From an uncultured Methylophilaceae bacterium (GTDB lineage Bacteria > Pseudomonadota > Gammaproteobacteria > Burkholderiales > Methylophilaceae), in assembly GCA_903863255.1 (NCBI GenBank), contig CAIPBJ010000044.1:1-46156 (forward strand): DNA of 46,156 nucleotides, in the 5' to 3' direction. This document shows, piece after piece, positions 1 through 8,715 of the stretch (the stretch's first letter is position 1; every line of letters begins with the position of its first letter). The position numbers and the translations under genes are program-made. A model generated the notes under the pieces. That model had not been told where the DNA came from and ran no database searches. It worked only from the letters and a program-made list of their open reading frames with translations.

Positions 1-339
1 ATCGCTGTAGCGGCTGTTTCTGCCGGCACGATCTCCGGTGACGTGACAACGGCATCGACAGCCAGTGCTGCGATCTCTGCGATCGATACAGCGCTCAACA
101 CGATCAACACGACCCGTGCGACACTGGGTGCGGTCGAGAACCGTTTCTCTTCCGTGATCAGCAATCTTGAAGCTTCATCGACAGACCAGTCGACAGCGAA
201 ATCACGCATCATGGACGCTGACTTTGCTGCAGAAACAGCGAACATGACACGCAATCAGATCCTGCAACAAGCTGGCACTGCGATGGTCGCTCAGGCCAAC
301 TCATTGCCTAACGGTGTGTTGTCCTTATTAAAAGGCTAA
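1..339 (+). CDS. fliC: Flagellin, C-terminal part (5' end outside window)
   Basis: The frame is open from base 1 to the TAA at 337-339, so the gene starts left of the window and only about the last 112 residues are seen. The visible part is the D0/D1 C-terminal helical region of bacterial flagellin. The sequence around MDADFAAETANMTRNQIL, followed by the QAGTAMVAQAN stretch and a hydrophobic LPNGVLSLLKG end, is the classic flagellin C-terminus that packs in the filament core and is recognised during export. Subunits are secreted and polymerise into the filament outside the cell. The base composition is visibly more GC-rich than the neighbouring genes, with many ACA/ACG, GCG and ATC codons, as may happen in a highly expressed gene or a recently exchanged flagellin. 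The family is certain; the exact paralogue (fliC, flaA or flaB) cannot be decided. Confidence 0.95.
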   Translation: MAVAAVSAGTISGDVTTASTASAAISAIDTALNTINTTRATLGAVENRFSSVISNLEASSTDQSTAKSRIMDADFAAETANMTRNQILQQAGTAMVAQANSLPNGVLSLLKG

Positions 340-360
340 TACATAGCGTCATTGTCAAAT

Positions 361-397
361 TACGACTCACAGGAATTGTTAACTCTTGTGAGTCGTA
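361..397 (+). terminator. Stem-loop after flagellin gene
   Basis: An 11-bp perfect inverted repeat (TACGACTCACA at 361-371, TGTGAGTCGTA at 387-397) with a 15-nt loop sits 21 bases after the flagellin stop. The T-run after it is weak, so it may be an mRNA-stabilising or imperfect intrinsic terminator. Nothing else recognisable lies between 398 and the next gene at 582. Confidence 0.6.
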
Positions 398-581
398 TTG
401 ATCGTATCAAATTGCCTCAGGATCCTCCTCCTCTGTCTAGCCAACCTCTGGCATTCATCAGCGCTTCGTGAGAAGTTATACTTGCCACCCGTAACAGAGT
501 GAATGTCAAATTGCATCCAACATGCCCTGATTTATAGTATAAAATCAAGTTTATACTTTGAGACCAGATTAAAGCCTATAC

Positions 582-1733
582 ATGTCGTTCAAGAAGAAAA
601 TCCTGATACCCATGATCTTTGCGAGTGCTACATTGCTTCTCGCTATTCTGTGGCTTTTTATCATTGTTTTCAAGGTCATCGAACAACAGGATAATCTACA
701 TGGGATCATTAATATTCGAGACAACATCCAAGGCCTTCAAACAGCACTCATTGACGTTCAAACCAGTCAGCGCGTTTTTTTACTGACTGACAACAACCTT
801 TCTTTAGATGGTTTCAACGAGGGTAAAGAAAAAGCCTTTCATTTCGAAGCCAACATTCTGGCAAGCGTCCAGAATTTCCCTGACCTAAAACTGAAGTTCA
901 ATTCTATCGATCCGATCGTCACCCAAACGATTAATATGGTTGAGAAATCAATTCAATTACAAGCAAAAGGAGACAAGACCAATTCACGACCACTTTTGTC
1001 GGCCGGAAGTGCAAATATTTATGATCTTCGTGACAAACTTATGGATATTGATGAAGCTTTAAGCAAAAAAAGCCAGTCAATCGCGTTCGAACTGAAACAA
1101 AACTTATATCGTGCCCTTATGGGGTCGGTAATCGTGCTGATAGGAATATCATTAATCCTTTATTTTGGATATCGCAGAACCCTTCAACTTTTCGAAGAAG
1201 CCATCGAAACAAGACGACTGGCTGAAGAATTAAATCATCAAGCCACCCATGATGCCTTAACTAAGCTACCCAATCGACGTAATTTCGATCAGAGTCTAAG
1301 GCGTGTTTTATCTTTGTCAAAACGAAATAGAAATATATTTGGTCTGATGTATATGGATCTGGATGGTTTCAAGGCCATTAACGATAAACACGGTCATGAT
1401 GTTGGTGATGCTGTTCTATGCGACGTCTCCAAACGATTGTTGAACTGTTTAAGAGAGTCAGAGATTCTAGCCAGAATTGGTGGTGATGAATTTGCCTTAA
1501 TTGTTCAGGATTTTGATGACATTAACGTTCTGAATTTCGTGGCAAATAGAATCATAAAAGCAATCGAGCCACCGATTGAAATTCATGGGAAAAAATTACA
1601 GGTTGGAATAAGTATCGGTATCGCGCATTATCCTGAAAATGGAACGTCAGTCGAAGAGATCATTGCCGCCTCCGATTCAGCCATGTACAACTCAAAAAGA
1701 ACTGGAAAGAATAAAGCCTCATTTGTGACGTAA
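582..1733 (+). CDS. Membrane-bound diguanylate cyclase with CHASE3-like sensor domain
   Basis: Predicted to make cyclic di-GMP from two GTP at the inner membrane. The 383-residue protein has a transmembrane helix at about residues 7-30, then a periplasmic helical region of about 145 residues. The start of that region (LQTALIDVQTSQRVFLL) resembles CHASE3 sensor domains. A second membrane helix lies at about 179-198, followed by a short linker and a complete GGDEF domain. The signature GGDEF is intact at residues 300-304 (RIGGDEFALI), and the substrate-binding stretch DLDGFKAINDKHGHDVGD is present, so the enzyme should be active. The allosteric inhibitory I-site, normally RxxD six residues before GGDEF, reads RESE (291-294), so product inhibition may be weakened. 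The ATG at 582 is chosen because it begins just before the first membrane helix; the ribosome site is weak. Its position after flagellin suggests a motile-to-sessile role, but that is inference. Confidence 0.92.
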   Translation: MSFKKKILIPMIFASATLLLAILWLFIIVFKVIEQQDNLHGIINIRDNIQGLQTALIDVQTSQRVFLLTDNNLSLDGFNEGKEKAFHFEANILASVQNFPDLKLKFNSIDPIVTQTINMVEKSIQLQAKGDKTNSRPLLSAGSANIYDLRDKLMDIDEALSKKSQSIAFELKQNLYRALMGSVIVLIGISLILYFGYRRTLQLFEEAIETRRLAEELNHQATHDALTKLPNRRNFDQSLRRVLSLSKRNRNIFGLMYMDLDGFKAINDKHGHDVGDAVLCDVSKRLLNCLRESEILARIGGDEFALIVQDFDDINVLNFVANRIIKAIEPPIEIHGKKLQVGISIGIAHYPENGTSVEEIIAASDSAMYNSKRTGKNKASFVT

Positions 1734-1768
1734 CTTCATAACAACTTACTGCAATCTAGAATCAAAAT

Positions 1769-3214
1769 ATGATGATGGCCAGCTCAAATCAACCTAAAGC
1801 GTTGCGAATGTTGTTTTTTACTGAGATGTGGGAACGTTTCAGTTATTACGGGATGCGTGCGCTTTTAGTCCTGTATCTGGTTAACGCTCTTAAATATGAC
1901 CGTGATCATGCTCTATCCCTGTATGCAATTTATACCGGTTTAGTCTATATCACCCCTATTATGGGTGGATACATAGCCGACCACCTTCTCGGAACCAGGA
2001 AATCTATCTTTATTGGTGGGATAACGATGGCATTAGGCCATTTCGCTATGGCATTCCCTTCGCTTCTCTATCTTGCACTTGGTTTACTGATTATCGGTAA
2101 TGGATTTTTTAAACCGAATATCAGCAGCCTTCTCGGCAGTTTATATGAAAAAAATGACTCAAGACGTGATGGAGGATTCATTCTCTTTTATATCGGAATC
2201 AACCTGGGAGCCTTTCTTTCACCACTTGTGGCTGGAACGTTGGGAGAACAAATCGGATGGCATTGGGGGTTCGCTTCGGCGGGAATTGGCATGGTAATCG
2301 GGTTAATCACCTTTCTAAACGGTCAAAAGAATCTCGGCAACGCCGGTCTAACAAACGGAAACGAACGCCTAGGCCTAAAAGATAGTATCCAAATAATGGC
2401 GATAAGCTTGGCGGCGATTCCACTTGTTTACCTCATCATTCAAGGGTACGCTTGTTTTCAACCTGTTTGGAACAACCTCTCTTCCCTATCTCGAACCCTA
2501 TCAGAAATTGCCTCCGTTACGACCTTGTGGTTCTTAGGATCAAATTTTGGAAAAAGCCATCCTGCATTAACAAATCAGGAATGGAAGCAGATATTATTCA
2601 TTCTGATTTTAGGTTTGTTTGTTATTTTCTTCTGGATGGGTTTTGAACAAGCAGGTGGAACGATGAACTTGTTTGCCGATCAGAAAACAAACCGGTTCGT
2701 AGGAAATTGGGAGATCCCGTCATCCTATTTCCAATCCATCAATCCACTTGTCATTATTTTACTTGGACCTGTTTTTGCAACTTTATGGTCAAAGCTGGAT
2801 CGTTCCAAGTTTGCATTTCCAACTACGGTTAAAATGGCTATTGGAATGATATTCTTGGGGTTAGGTTTCATTGTTCTTGCAATTGCCGACTCCAAATCGA
2901 ATCTTTCCAAGGTTGGCCCTGAATGGTTGCTGATCGTTTACTTTCTTCATACTATCGGTGAACTTTGCCTTTCACCCATAGGCTTATCGATGGTAACCAA
3001 TATTGCACCTGCAAGGTTAGCTTCAATGCTCCTCGGCATATGGTACCTATCGAATGCCATCGCCAATTATCTGGCCGGAACTTTGGAACATATGCTTGCC
3101 TCAGCAGATATTCCTGTATATTGGTTTCTGGTCGTGAGTTCGATCGGCTCAGGGATGCTGCTATTATTTATTTCCCCTTTCTTAAACCGTCTTGTTAATT
3201 TTGAAAAAAACTAA
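1769..3214 (+). CDS. Proton-dependent oligopeptide transporter (POT/PTR2 family)
   Basis: An inner-membrane symporter that imports di- or tripeptides with protons. The 481-residue, highly hydrophobic protein has the POT hallmarks: the proton-coupling ExxER motif in the first helix (EMWERFSYYGMRALL, about residues 19-33), the loop GGYIADHLLGTRKSI, and the PTR2 signature FFKPNISSLLGSLY at about residues 112-125. Its length matches bacterial DtpA/YdgR/DtpT proteins. Three ATG codons stand in a row at 1769, 1772 and 1775, so the exact start is uncertain by two residues. It lies 35 bases after the diguanylate cyclase and 25 before the dehydrogenase, so the three could share a transcript. The substrate (di- or tripeptide) is inferred from the family. 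Confidence 0.93.
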   Translation: MMMASSNQPKALRMLFFTEMWERFSYYGMRALLVLYLVNALKYDRDHALSLYAIYTGLVYITPIMGGYIADHLLGTRKSIFIGGITMALGHFAMAFPSLLYLALGLLIIGNGFFKPNISSLLGSLYEKNDSRRDGGFILFYIGINLGAFLSPLVAGTLGEQIGWHWGFASAGIGMVIGLITFLNGQKNLGNAGLTNGNERLGLKDSIQIMAISLAAIPLVYLIIQGYACFQPVWNNLSSLSRTLSEIASVTTLWFLGSNFGKSHPALTNQEWKQILFILILGLFVIFFWMGFEQAGGTMNLFADQKTNRFVGNWEIPSSYFQSINPLVIILLGPVFATLWSKLDRSKFAFPTTVKMAIGMIFLGLGFIVLAIADSKSNLSKVGPEWLLIVYFLHTIGELCLSPIGLSMVTNIAPARLASMLLGIWYLSNAIANYLAGTLEHMLASADIPVYWFLVVSSIGSGMLLLFISPFLNRLVNFEKN

Positions 3215-3239
3215 TCATTATCTTTTCAGGATATAAAAA

Positions 3240-3935
3240 ATGAATCAAAACTTCACCGTATTAGTGACCGGAGCCAATCGTGGGATTGGACTTGAGTTTG
3301 TTAGGCAATATGCCAATGCCGGATGGAACGTTTTGGCTTGCTGCAGAGATTTAGACCGTGCCGTCGAACTGAAAGTCTTGGCATCAAATGCACCCAATAT
3401 CCGTTTAAATAGCCTAGACGTAAGTAATTTCAATCAAATAGAGAATCTGGCACTTAGCTTGAAGATGGAAAGTATCGACTTGCTTATCAATAATGCCGGG
3501 CTTTATCCCCATAGTTCATTTGGTGACACCAATCATCATGATTGGTTGAGATCCTTTGAAGTCAATACGATGGGCCCAGTCAAAATGGCCGAATGCTTTT
3601 ATGGAAACGTTGCTTCAAGTCGATTAAAAAAGATCGTCTCGATAAGCAGCAAAATGGGAAGTATTGAAGATAACACCAGTGGCGGAAGCTATATCTATAG
3701 AACAAGTAAAGCGGCATTGAACATCGCAATGAAAAGCCTGTCAATTGACCTTAGGGCTTACGGCATCATCACTTGCACATTGCATCCTGGATGGGTAATG
3801 ACCGAAATGGGAGGGCCTAATGCATTGATTACGAAAGAAATGAGCGTATCAGGGTTAAGGAAAGTTATCGAATCATTAACAATCAAGGATAGTGGAAACT
3901 TTATTGGTTTTGATGGAAAAAGAATTCCATGGTAA
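3240..3935 (+). CDS. Short-chain dehydrogenase/reductase (SDR, C-factor-like)
   Basis: A 231-residue NAD(P)-dependent oxidoreductase of the classical SDR type. The N-terminal Rossmann glycine motif TGANRGIGLEFVRQ is at about residues 10-23, LLINNAGLY follows at about residue 83, a catalytic Ser lies in VSISSKMGS, and the YxxxK pair is in YRTSKAALN. The catalytic set is complete. Short SDRs with ANRGIGLE near the N-terminus and a DVS motif after the second strand often group with the C-factor/CsgA-like branch, whose substrates are mostly unknown. The start is supported by a nearby AGGA (3228-3231) before the ATG. The substrate cannot be read from sequence. Confidence 0.88.
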   Translation: MNQNFTVLVTGANRGIGLEFVRQYANAGWNVLACCRDLDRAVELKVLASNAPNIRLNSLDVSNFNQIENLALSLKMESIDLLINNAGLYPHSSFGDTNHHDWLRSFEVNTMGPVKMAECFYGNVASSRLKKIVSISSKMGSIEDNTSGGSYIYRTSKAALNIAMKSLSIDLRAYGIITCTLHPGWVMTEMGGPNALITKEMSVSGLRKVIESLTIKDSGNFIGFDGKRIPW

Positions 3936-4004
3936 TGAACCTTTATAAGCCAATCCAACTTTCAAAAAACGCGTAACCCTCTGTATTTCAGCCTGGTAAG
4001 CATG

Positions 4005-4790
4005 TCAAATGGACAAGTCTTCAAGCAAATCTGATACTGAATCAATTACCCTTTCAGGCTTGATTGAGGACCGTTCAAAATAATCCTTCCTAAATTTACC
4101 CGTTCTCACAAGCACGCCTCTTAAACCGATTTGCTGCGCTCCACCAATATCAGAATCAATATCATCACCAACCATGATTACTTCCTCTGGTGAAAGACCG
4201 GTCGAGTTCAAGGCCATTTTAAAGAATGCCTCCGAGGGTTTTCCTATTAGCATCGCATCCAACCCGCTCGCGTATTCAAGGCCAGTAACAAATGCGCCAA
4301 TATCAAGCTGGAGACCCTGTTCGGTCTGCCAAAAACGATTTTTATGAATTGCAATTAATCTGGACCCATGAGTTAAACTCGAAAATATTGAGTTGAGTAA
4401 TTCGTAACTCCAGTTCTTGCCAATATCCCCAATCAGAATATAATCTGGGTTATCGTCGCGTTGATTTAAAGAATGAAAATCCGTTTTTACATCATCAGCA
4501 AGCACGAGTCGAACCGTGACGTTATTCAATGATTTTAGATAGAGTAACGCGGCTTGCGGTGCACTTATGATTTCATTCTCATTGACCTCAAAACCCAAAT
4601 CCATTAGTTTGTTTTGAAGCGAACTTATCGAAAGAGTACTCGTGTTCGTAACAAATCTGCAAACGATTCCCTTTGACCGAACGGATTTAACAACGTTGAT
4701 TGCTCCTTCAATTGGATCCTTTCCAACGAATAAAACGCCATCCAAATCAAATAAAATACCTTTAACGCCCGATAAACGATTTTTCCCCAT
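4005..4790 (-). CDS. HAD-superfamily subfamily IIA phosphatase (NagD/LHPP-like)
   Basis: A cytosolic Mg-dependent phosphohydrolase of 261 residues. Motif I, with the nucleophile and acid/base aspartates, is FDLDGVLFVGKDPIEGA at about residues 15-31. Motif II is the VTNTS segment near residue 49. A GKPSEAFF segment and motif IV (MVGDDIDSDIGGAQQIGLRG) are near residues 183-226. The large insertion between motifs II and III is the C2 cap that defines class IIA. The best family analogy is the TIGR01458/LHPP-like group. The ATG at 4790 has AGGAG seven bases upstream on the minus strand. It lies downstream of the glycosyltransferase-like gene on the same strand, 120 bases away. The substrate is unknown; sugar phosphates, phospholysine/phosphohistidine or pyridoxal phosphate have been described in the class. 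Confidence 0.88.
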   Translation of the reverse strand: MGKNRLSGVKGILFDLDGVLFVGKDPIEGAINVVKSVRSKGIVCRFVTNTSTLSISSLQNKLMDLGFEVNENEIISAPQAALLYLKSLNNVTVRLVLADDVKTDFHSLNQRDDNPDYILIGDIGKNWSYELLNSIFSSLTHGSRLIAIHKNRFWQTEQGLQLDIGAFVTGLEYASGLDAMLIGKPSEAFFKMALNSTGLSPEEVIMVGDDIDSDIGGAQQIGLRGVLVRTGKFRKDYFERSSIKPERVIDSVSDLLEDLSI

Positions 4791-4910
4791 AATATGCTCC
4801 TAGTGAAATCATCCTTTTTTCATTACAGGCACGTTTTGAACAATACAACTTTTTTTCTACATACCGATTGATTAGAGTCCTGATGATGATTCCAGATATC
4901 GTGAATGCAA

Positions 4911-5723
4911 TCAATATATCGACCTTATCCGATCAATCACTCTAAGAAAGAAAGATCTTCTTTTTCTTGTTCGCTGATTCTTGTCATGAAAACCACGTTT
5001 AGAAAAATCCATAGCTATTCCATGCAACTCGAATAATGGTTCTACGATGTGCCTTTCCCACTGACCGGCAACAACTCCAGTTGGTTTATAAGGAAATACT
5101 TCCTTACCTTGCCCAATAAATTCATCCCGGTTCACACAACAAACTTTCTCTTTCAATCGCCGAGAACGTGAGGATCCATAGGATTCCAGTTGCCATGGGT
5201 TTTCGTGGAATCTTATTTGAGAACGAAGTACTGACTTTCTCCACAAACTCGCCTGAAGTGAAAGCCTGTATTTTGCCTTTTGATCGACTATCCAAAGCAA
5301 TTGACTGGATGATGGAGTCCATGGGCCTGCAGTATCCAGCTCCAATAAACGAATTACATCTGCAATATTATCTCTCATTTCCTCAAGCAAAGGCTCAATG
5401 AACTCCCTTCTGACAGGAGCCTCCAAGAAGTAATCCTCTTGTAAATAAAGAATATAAGGGGTATTTATGCTATCCAATCCTCGGGCCAGGCACTCGCTCC
5501 ACGAAAGCTTACGACTTTCTCCGACTGATACTTTTGAGCAGCTAATATTCAACCCGTCAAAATGGTAGTCTTTTGTTTCAGTATTTAAAACGATAGGATA
5601 AGGACAATCGTTCCAAAAATGTTTGAATAACTTAAAAAATGGATCCCAGCAATCTTCGAAATTATCGGAAGTATTTACAAAAATAGTTAGGTCAGGTTTA
5701 ACACTACCTGCTTGAAGATGCAT
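4911..5723 (-). CDS. Glycosyltransferase-like protein
   Basis: A 270-residue protein without membrane helices or a signal peptide. An N-terminal strand LTIFVNTSDNF, a middle segment LSWSECLARGLDSI followed by TPYILYLQEDYFLEAP, and a basic C-terminus (KNQRTRKRRSFFLRVIDRIRS) are seen. The hydrophobic strand leading into an acidic pair (LQEDYF, about residue 95) resembles the DxD-type nucleotide-sugar binding region of GT-A glycosyltransferases. The basic tail could bind the membrane surface. The start at 5723 has AGGAG six bases upstream. It lies between ppc (ends 5913) and the HAD gene on the same strand, with no other surface-polysaccharide gene beside it. Donor and acceptor are unknown; glycosyltransferase is a fold-level guess. 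Confidence 0.6.
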   Translation of the reverse strand: MHLQAGSVKPDLTIFVNTSDNFEDCWDPFFKLFKHFWNDCPYPIVLNTETKDYHFDGLNISCSKVSVGESRKLSWSECLARGLDSINTPYILYLQEDYFLEAPVRREFIEPLLEEMRDNIADVIRLLELDTAGPWTPSSSQLLWIVDQKAKYRLSLQASLWRKSVLRSQIRFHENPWQLESYGSSRSRRLKEKVCCVNRDEFIGQGKEVFPYKPTGVVAGQWERHIVEPLFELHGIAMDFSKRGFHDKNQRTRKRRSFFLRVIDRIRSIY

Positions 5724-5844
5724 AGGGAACTCCTGAATTAAATACGCTGAAACATCCTTGCACCCAATTCTATAAATCTCAATTCATGACGTAAGTCTGA
5801 GTAAAGAAACCACAGTTAAAAGGTACAAGACGTCCTAAATCCCG

Positions 5845-5864
5845 CCTATTGTAAAGCAAATAGG
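5845..5864 (-). terminator. Possible hairpin downstream of ppc
   Basis: CCTATT (5845-5850) and AATAGG (5859-5864) form a short stem that extends outward by two more GC pairs across one mismatch. It lies about 50 bases after the ppc stop. There is no clear T-run on the minus strand, so termination is only possible, not shown. Confidence 0.3.
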
Positions 5865-5912
5865 GGGTGGTATTCTAACCTAGACACCAAGTCATGTGCT
5901 GATGTTTTACTA

Positions 5913-8693
5913 TCAACCCGTATTCCGAAGTCCCGCAGCAATTCCATTGATTGTAAGCTGTATAGAAAGTTTGAGTTTTTCATCCGTTTCTCCCGCACGG
6001 AAACCCTTGATAAGTTCAACTTGCAGGTGGTTAAGCGGATCGAGATAAGGCAATCTGTTTTTTATTGAATTAGCTAATCCGGGATTGTTAGCTAACCGTT
6101 TATCTGTATTTAAAAGGAAATTAATAGCATCCGTAGTTAATAGAAACTCTTTTTCGATAGCCATAAAAATCGACTCCCTTAAGGTCTTATCGGTTACAAG
6201 TTGTGAATAACGCTTTGCAACTACGAGATCCGTTTTTGCTAAGACCATATCCACATTTAGAATCAGTGTATTAAATAATGGCCACTCCTCAAACATCTCC
6301 CTTAATATTCGGATTCTATTCTGCTTCTGAACGTCTTCTACATTCAGATATTGAAGAATGGCGCTACCTAATCCAAACCATCCCGGTAACAATAGCCGAC
6401 ATTGACCCCATGAAAACCCCCAAGGTATCGCTCTCAGATCCTCAATTCTTCGTGTTGATTTCCGGGCTGCAGGACGGCTCCCAAGGTTTAATTCTGCAAT
6501 TTCTGAAATGGGTGTTGCACTAAAAAAATAATCAGCAAATCCAGGTGTCTCATAGACCAAACTTCGGTAACTGGTCATGGCAGTTGCAGATAACTCCTCC
6601 ATGACCACCTCAAATGATCTTCTCTTTTTTGTTATTAAAGCGTCTTGCGGAAATAAAGTAGCATCAATCGTTGCCGCTATTAATGTTTCCAGATTTTGTC
6701 TTCCCACTTTTGGATCGGAATATTTGTTGGCTATGATTTCACCTTGTTCGGTCAATCGAATTTGACCGTCCACAGTACCTTGCGGTTGAGCCATGATCGC
6801 CTGATATGTTGGCCCACCCCCACGACCTACCGTTCCACCCCGACCATGGAAGAGTCTCAGCTTGATTTTTGCCTGATTGAATAATTCTACCAATGAAATT
6901 TCTGCCTTGTACAATTCCCAATTTGAAGTTAAGAATCCTCCGTCCTTATTACTATCCGAGTAACCAAGCATGATTTCCTGTTCATTTCCCTGGTTGCGCA
7001 GGACATGCCTAATACCCAATAGACTTAACCATTCCCCCATGATCATTGGGGCATGCCTTAAATCGGCAATGGTTTCGAATAAAGGAACGATGCTAAGTTC
7101 CATTTGAATTTTCTGCGAACCCCACACCCCCTTGAGCATTCCGGATTCCTTTTGCAAAAGGGCAACTTCTAACAAATCAGAAAGCGTTTCAGTATGAGAT
7201 ATGATGTATTGTCGAACCGATTTTGATCCGAATTTCTTACGTATTTCCCTCGCCTTGTTCATCACGTCAATTTCAGTGTGCACCAACTCGGAGTATTGCT
7301 GGAAAGGTGAAAAAAGTAGCCGTGGCTGCTTAAGTTCTTCGAGTAGCGTCTCAATTTTCTCATTTTCGTCCAGTTCGGCATAATTAAAGTCATACCCTGC
7401 TTTCATGAACAACTCTTTGATTACCGCCTCATGAACATCCGAAGTCTGTCTGATGTCGATCGTTGAAAGATGAAAACCGAACGTCTCGATAGCTTTGATT
7501 AGCTTACCAAGCCGAGTAAAGACAATTGCTTCACCGCCATTGTTCTTCAATGAGGTCACTAGCAGATTTAAATCTGCTAACAGTTCTTCCGAACTCATGT
7601 ACCCCTTTGCATCAACATGAGAATCCATAAGATCAAATTGAGGCAAAAGATGCTTAGCCGTAGTTGCAAGTCGATCGTAGATGCCATTCAAAGCTAACCG
7701 ATAAGGCTCATCCAGTCGATGAGGTGATTGATCCCTTGATAATTTGGCAAGTTGCATAACCTCAAGATCTACATTTATTAATCTAGTCGAAAGAGATAAT
7801 TCACGTCGTAAGTCATTGATTTCTTTTAGATAGAATTTAAATGCCGAATTCGATTGATAGCTAAGTGCTTGCGACAGTGTTTCCCCATTAACAAAGGGAT
7901 TGCCATCTCGATCCCCTCCAATCCAGCTGCCCATTTGCAAGAAACTGGGTAACTTATATTCTTCTTCCAGACATTCCCCATACAGCTTATTTAGATCCCT
8001 CTCCAAATCCTGAAGAATCTCCGGAATGACCTCTAAGAAAGTGGTTTGGTAGTAACTAAGTGCGTTCTCGATCTCATTTGCAACCGATAGTTTCGAGAAT
8101 CGAAGTATCCGGCTTTGCCAAAGTGCAGCTATTGCACCTCTTATCAAAAGATCATTTCGTTCCATTTCTCTTTTTGATAATAGTTTCTCACGATCCGCTA
8201 AAAGAAAAGCTAAGGTTCTTTGCGTGTCTAAGATACTCTTACGCTGAACCTCGGTTGGATGGGCAGTGAGAACTGGCGACACAAGCGCTGTTTTAAAAAA
8301 ATCTTCAATCTCTTTAAAGGTAAGGTCTCTTGACGATATTTTTGAAACCGAGTGAGCAAGCATTCCGGGAGCTAAATTATCCTCGTTTAGACGCGTTATT
8401 TGATGCGCATGCAAGTCCTCAGCTATGTTCACAAGGTGCTTAAAATAGCTAAAAGCTCTAACAACTGAAACAGTTTGCTGCGGCGTAAGTTCTTTAAGCA
8501 GACTCTCTAGGTTTTTTGATGCCTCCTGATCATTCTCGCGATGAAACTTCACTGCGGCTTGACGAATATGCTCTATGACGTTAAACGTTTCCTTTCCGTC
8601 TTTAGCAAGGATTGTCTCTCCTAATACGCGTCCCAAATAACGAATGTTTTCTTTAAGCGTAAGTTCATATTGCTTTAACTGTTTATCTGACAT
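5913..8693 (-). CDS. ppc: Phosphoenolpyruvate carboxylase
   Basis: Carboxylates phosphoenolpyruvate with bicarbonate to give oxaloacetate, feeding the citric acid cycle. With the ATG at 8693 the protein has 926 residues, the normal length of a homotetrameric bacterial enzyme. Family motifs are complete and in order: the catalytic-histidine segment VLTAHPTEVQRKSI (His about 145), the IGGDRDGNPFV segment, the mobile glycine loop FHGRGGTVGRGGGP, the RPAARK segment, and the C-terminus GLRNTG, where bacterial enzymes usually end in (Q/R)NTG. A TTG three codons upstream (8702) is also open, but the AAGGA on the minus strand is three bases from the TTG and twelve from the ATG, favouring the ATG. It is transcribed away from the antiporter gene at 8716; the start codons are only 22 bases apart. 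Because the substrate is bicarbonate, it links functionally to the DabAB pump at 36241-40154. Confidence 0.98.
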   Translation of the reverse strand: MSDKQLKQYELTLKENIRYLGRVLGETILAKDGKETFNVIEHIRQAAVKFHRENDQEASKNLESLLKELTPQQTVSVVRAFSYFKHLVNIAEDLHAHQITRLNEDNLAPGMLAHSVSKISSRDLTFKEIEDFFKTALVSPVLTAHPTEVQRKSILDTQRTLAFLLADREKLLSKREMERNDLLIRGAIAALWQSRILRFSKLSVANEIENALSYYQTTFLEVIPEILQDLERDLNKLYGECLEEEYKLPSFLQMGSWIGGDRDGNPFVNGETLSQALSYQSNSAFKFYLKEINDLRRELSLSTRLINVDLEVMQLAKLSRDQSPHRLDEPYRLALNGIYDRLATTAKHLLPQFDLMDSHVDAKGYMSSEELLADLNLLVTSLKNNGGEAIVFTRLGKLIKAIETFGFHLSTIDIRQTSDVHEAVIKELFMKAGYDFNYAELDENEKIETLLEELKQPRLLFSPFQQYSELVHTEIDVMNKAREIRKKFGSKSVRQYIISHTETLSDLLEVALLQKESGMLKGVWGSQKIQMELSIVPLFETIADLRHAPMIMGEWLSLLGIRHVLRNQGNEQEIMLGYSDSNKDGGFLTSNWELYKAEISLVELFNQAKIKLRLFHGRGGTVGRGGGPTYQAIMAQPQGTVDGQIRLTEQGEIIANKYSDPKVGRQNLETLIAATIDATLFPQDALITKKRRSFEVVMEELSATAMTSYRSLVYETPGFADYFFSATPISEIAELNLGSRPAARKSTRRIEDLRAIPWGFSWGQCRLLLPGWFGLGSAILQYLNVEDVQKQNRIRILREMFEEWPLFNTLILNVDMVLAKTDLVVAKRYSQLVTDKTLRESIFMAIEKEFLLTTDAINFLLNTDKRLANNPGLANSIKNRLPYLDPLNHLQVELIKGFRAGETDEKLKLSIQLTINGIAAGLRNTG

Positions 8694-8715
8694 ATTCAGC
8701 AACTATCCTTATAAT
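8687..8715 (+). promoter_or_regulatory. Sigma-70-like promoter between ppc and antiporter gene
   Basis: CTGACA (8687-8692) and a perfect TATAAT (8710-8715) are separated by 17 bases, a near-consensus promoter on the plus strand. Its -35 box overlaps the ppc start codon on the other strand. The expected transcript start (about 8722) falls inside the annotated antiporter reading frame, just after its ATG at 8716, which would make the ATG at 8764 the first usable start. Seen in sequence; activity is inferred. Confidence 0.5.

Noticed and set aside
503-694. 63-residue plus-strand open frame over the start of the diguanylate cyclase
   Set aside because: Overlaps the real GGDEF gene in another frame, with no ribosome site and no recognisable protein pattern.
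8694-8702. TTG start three codons upstream for ppc
   Set aside because: The Shine-Dalgarno is only three bases from the TTG; the ATG at 8693 has workable spacing.
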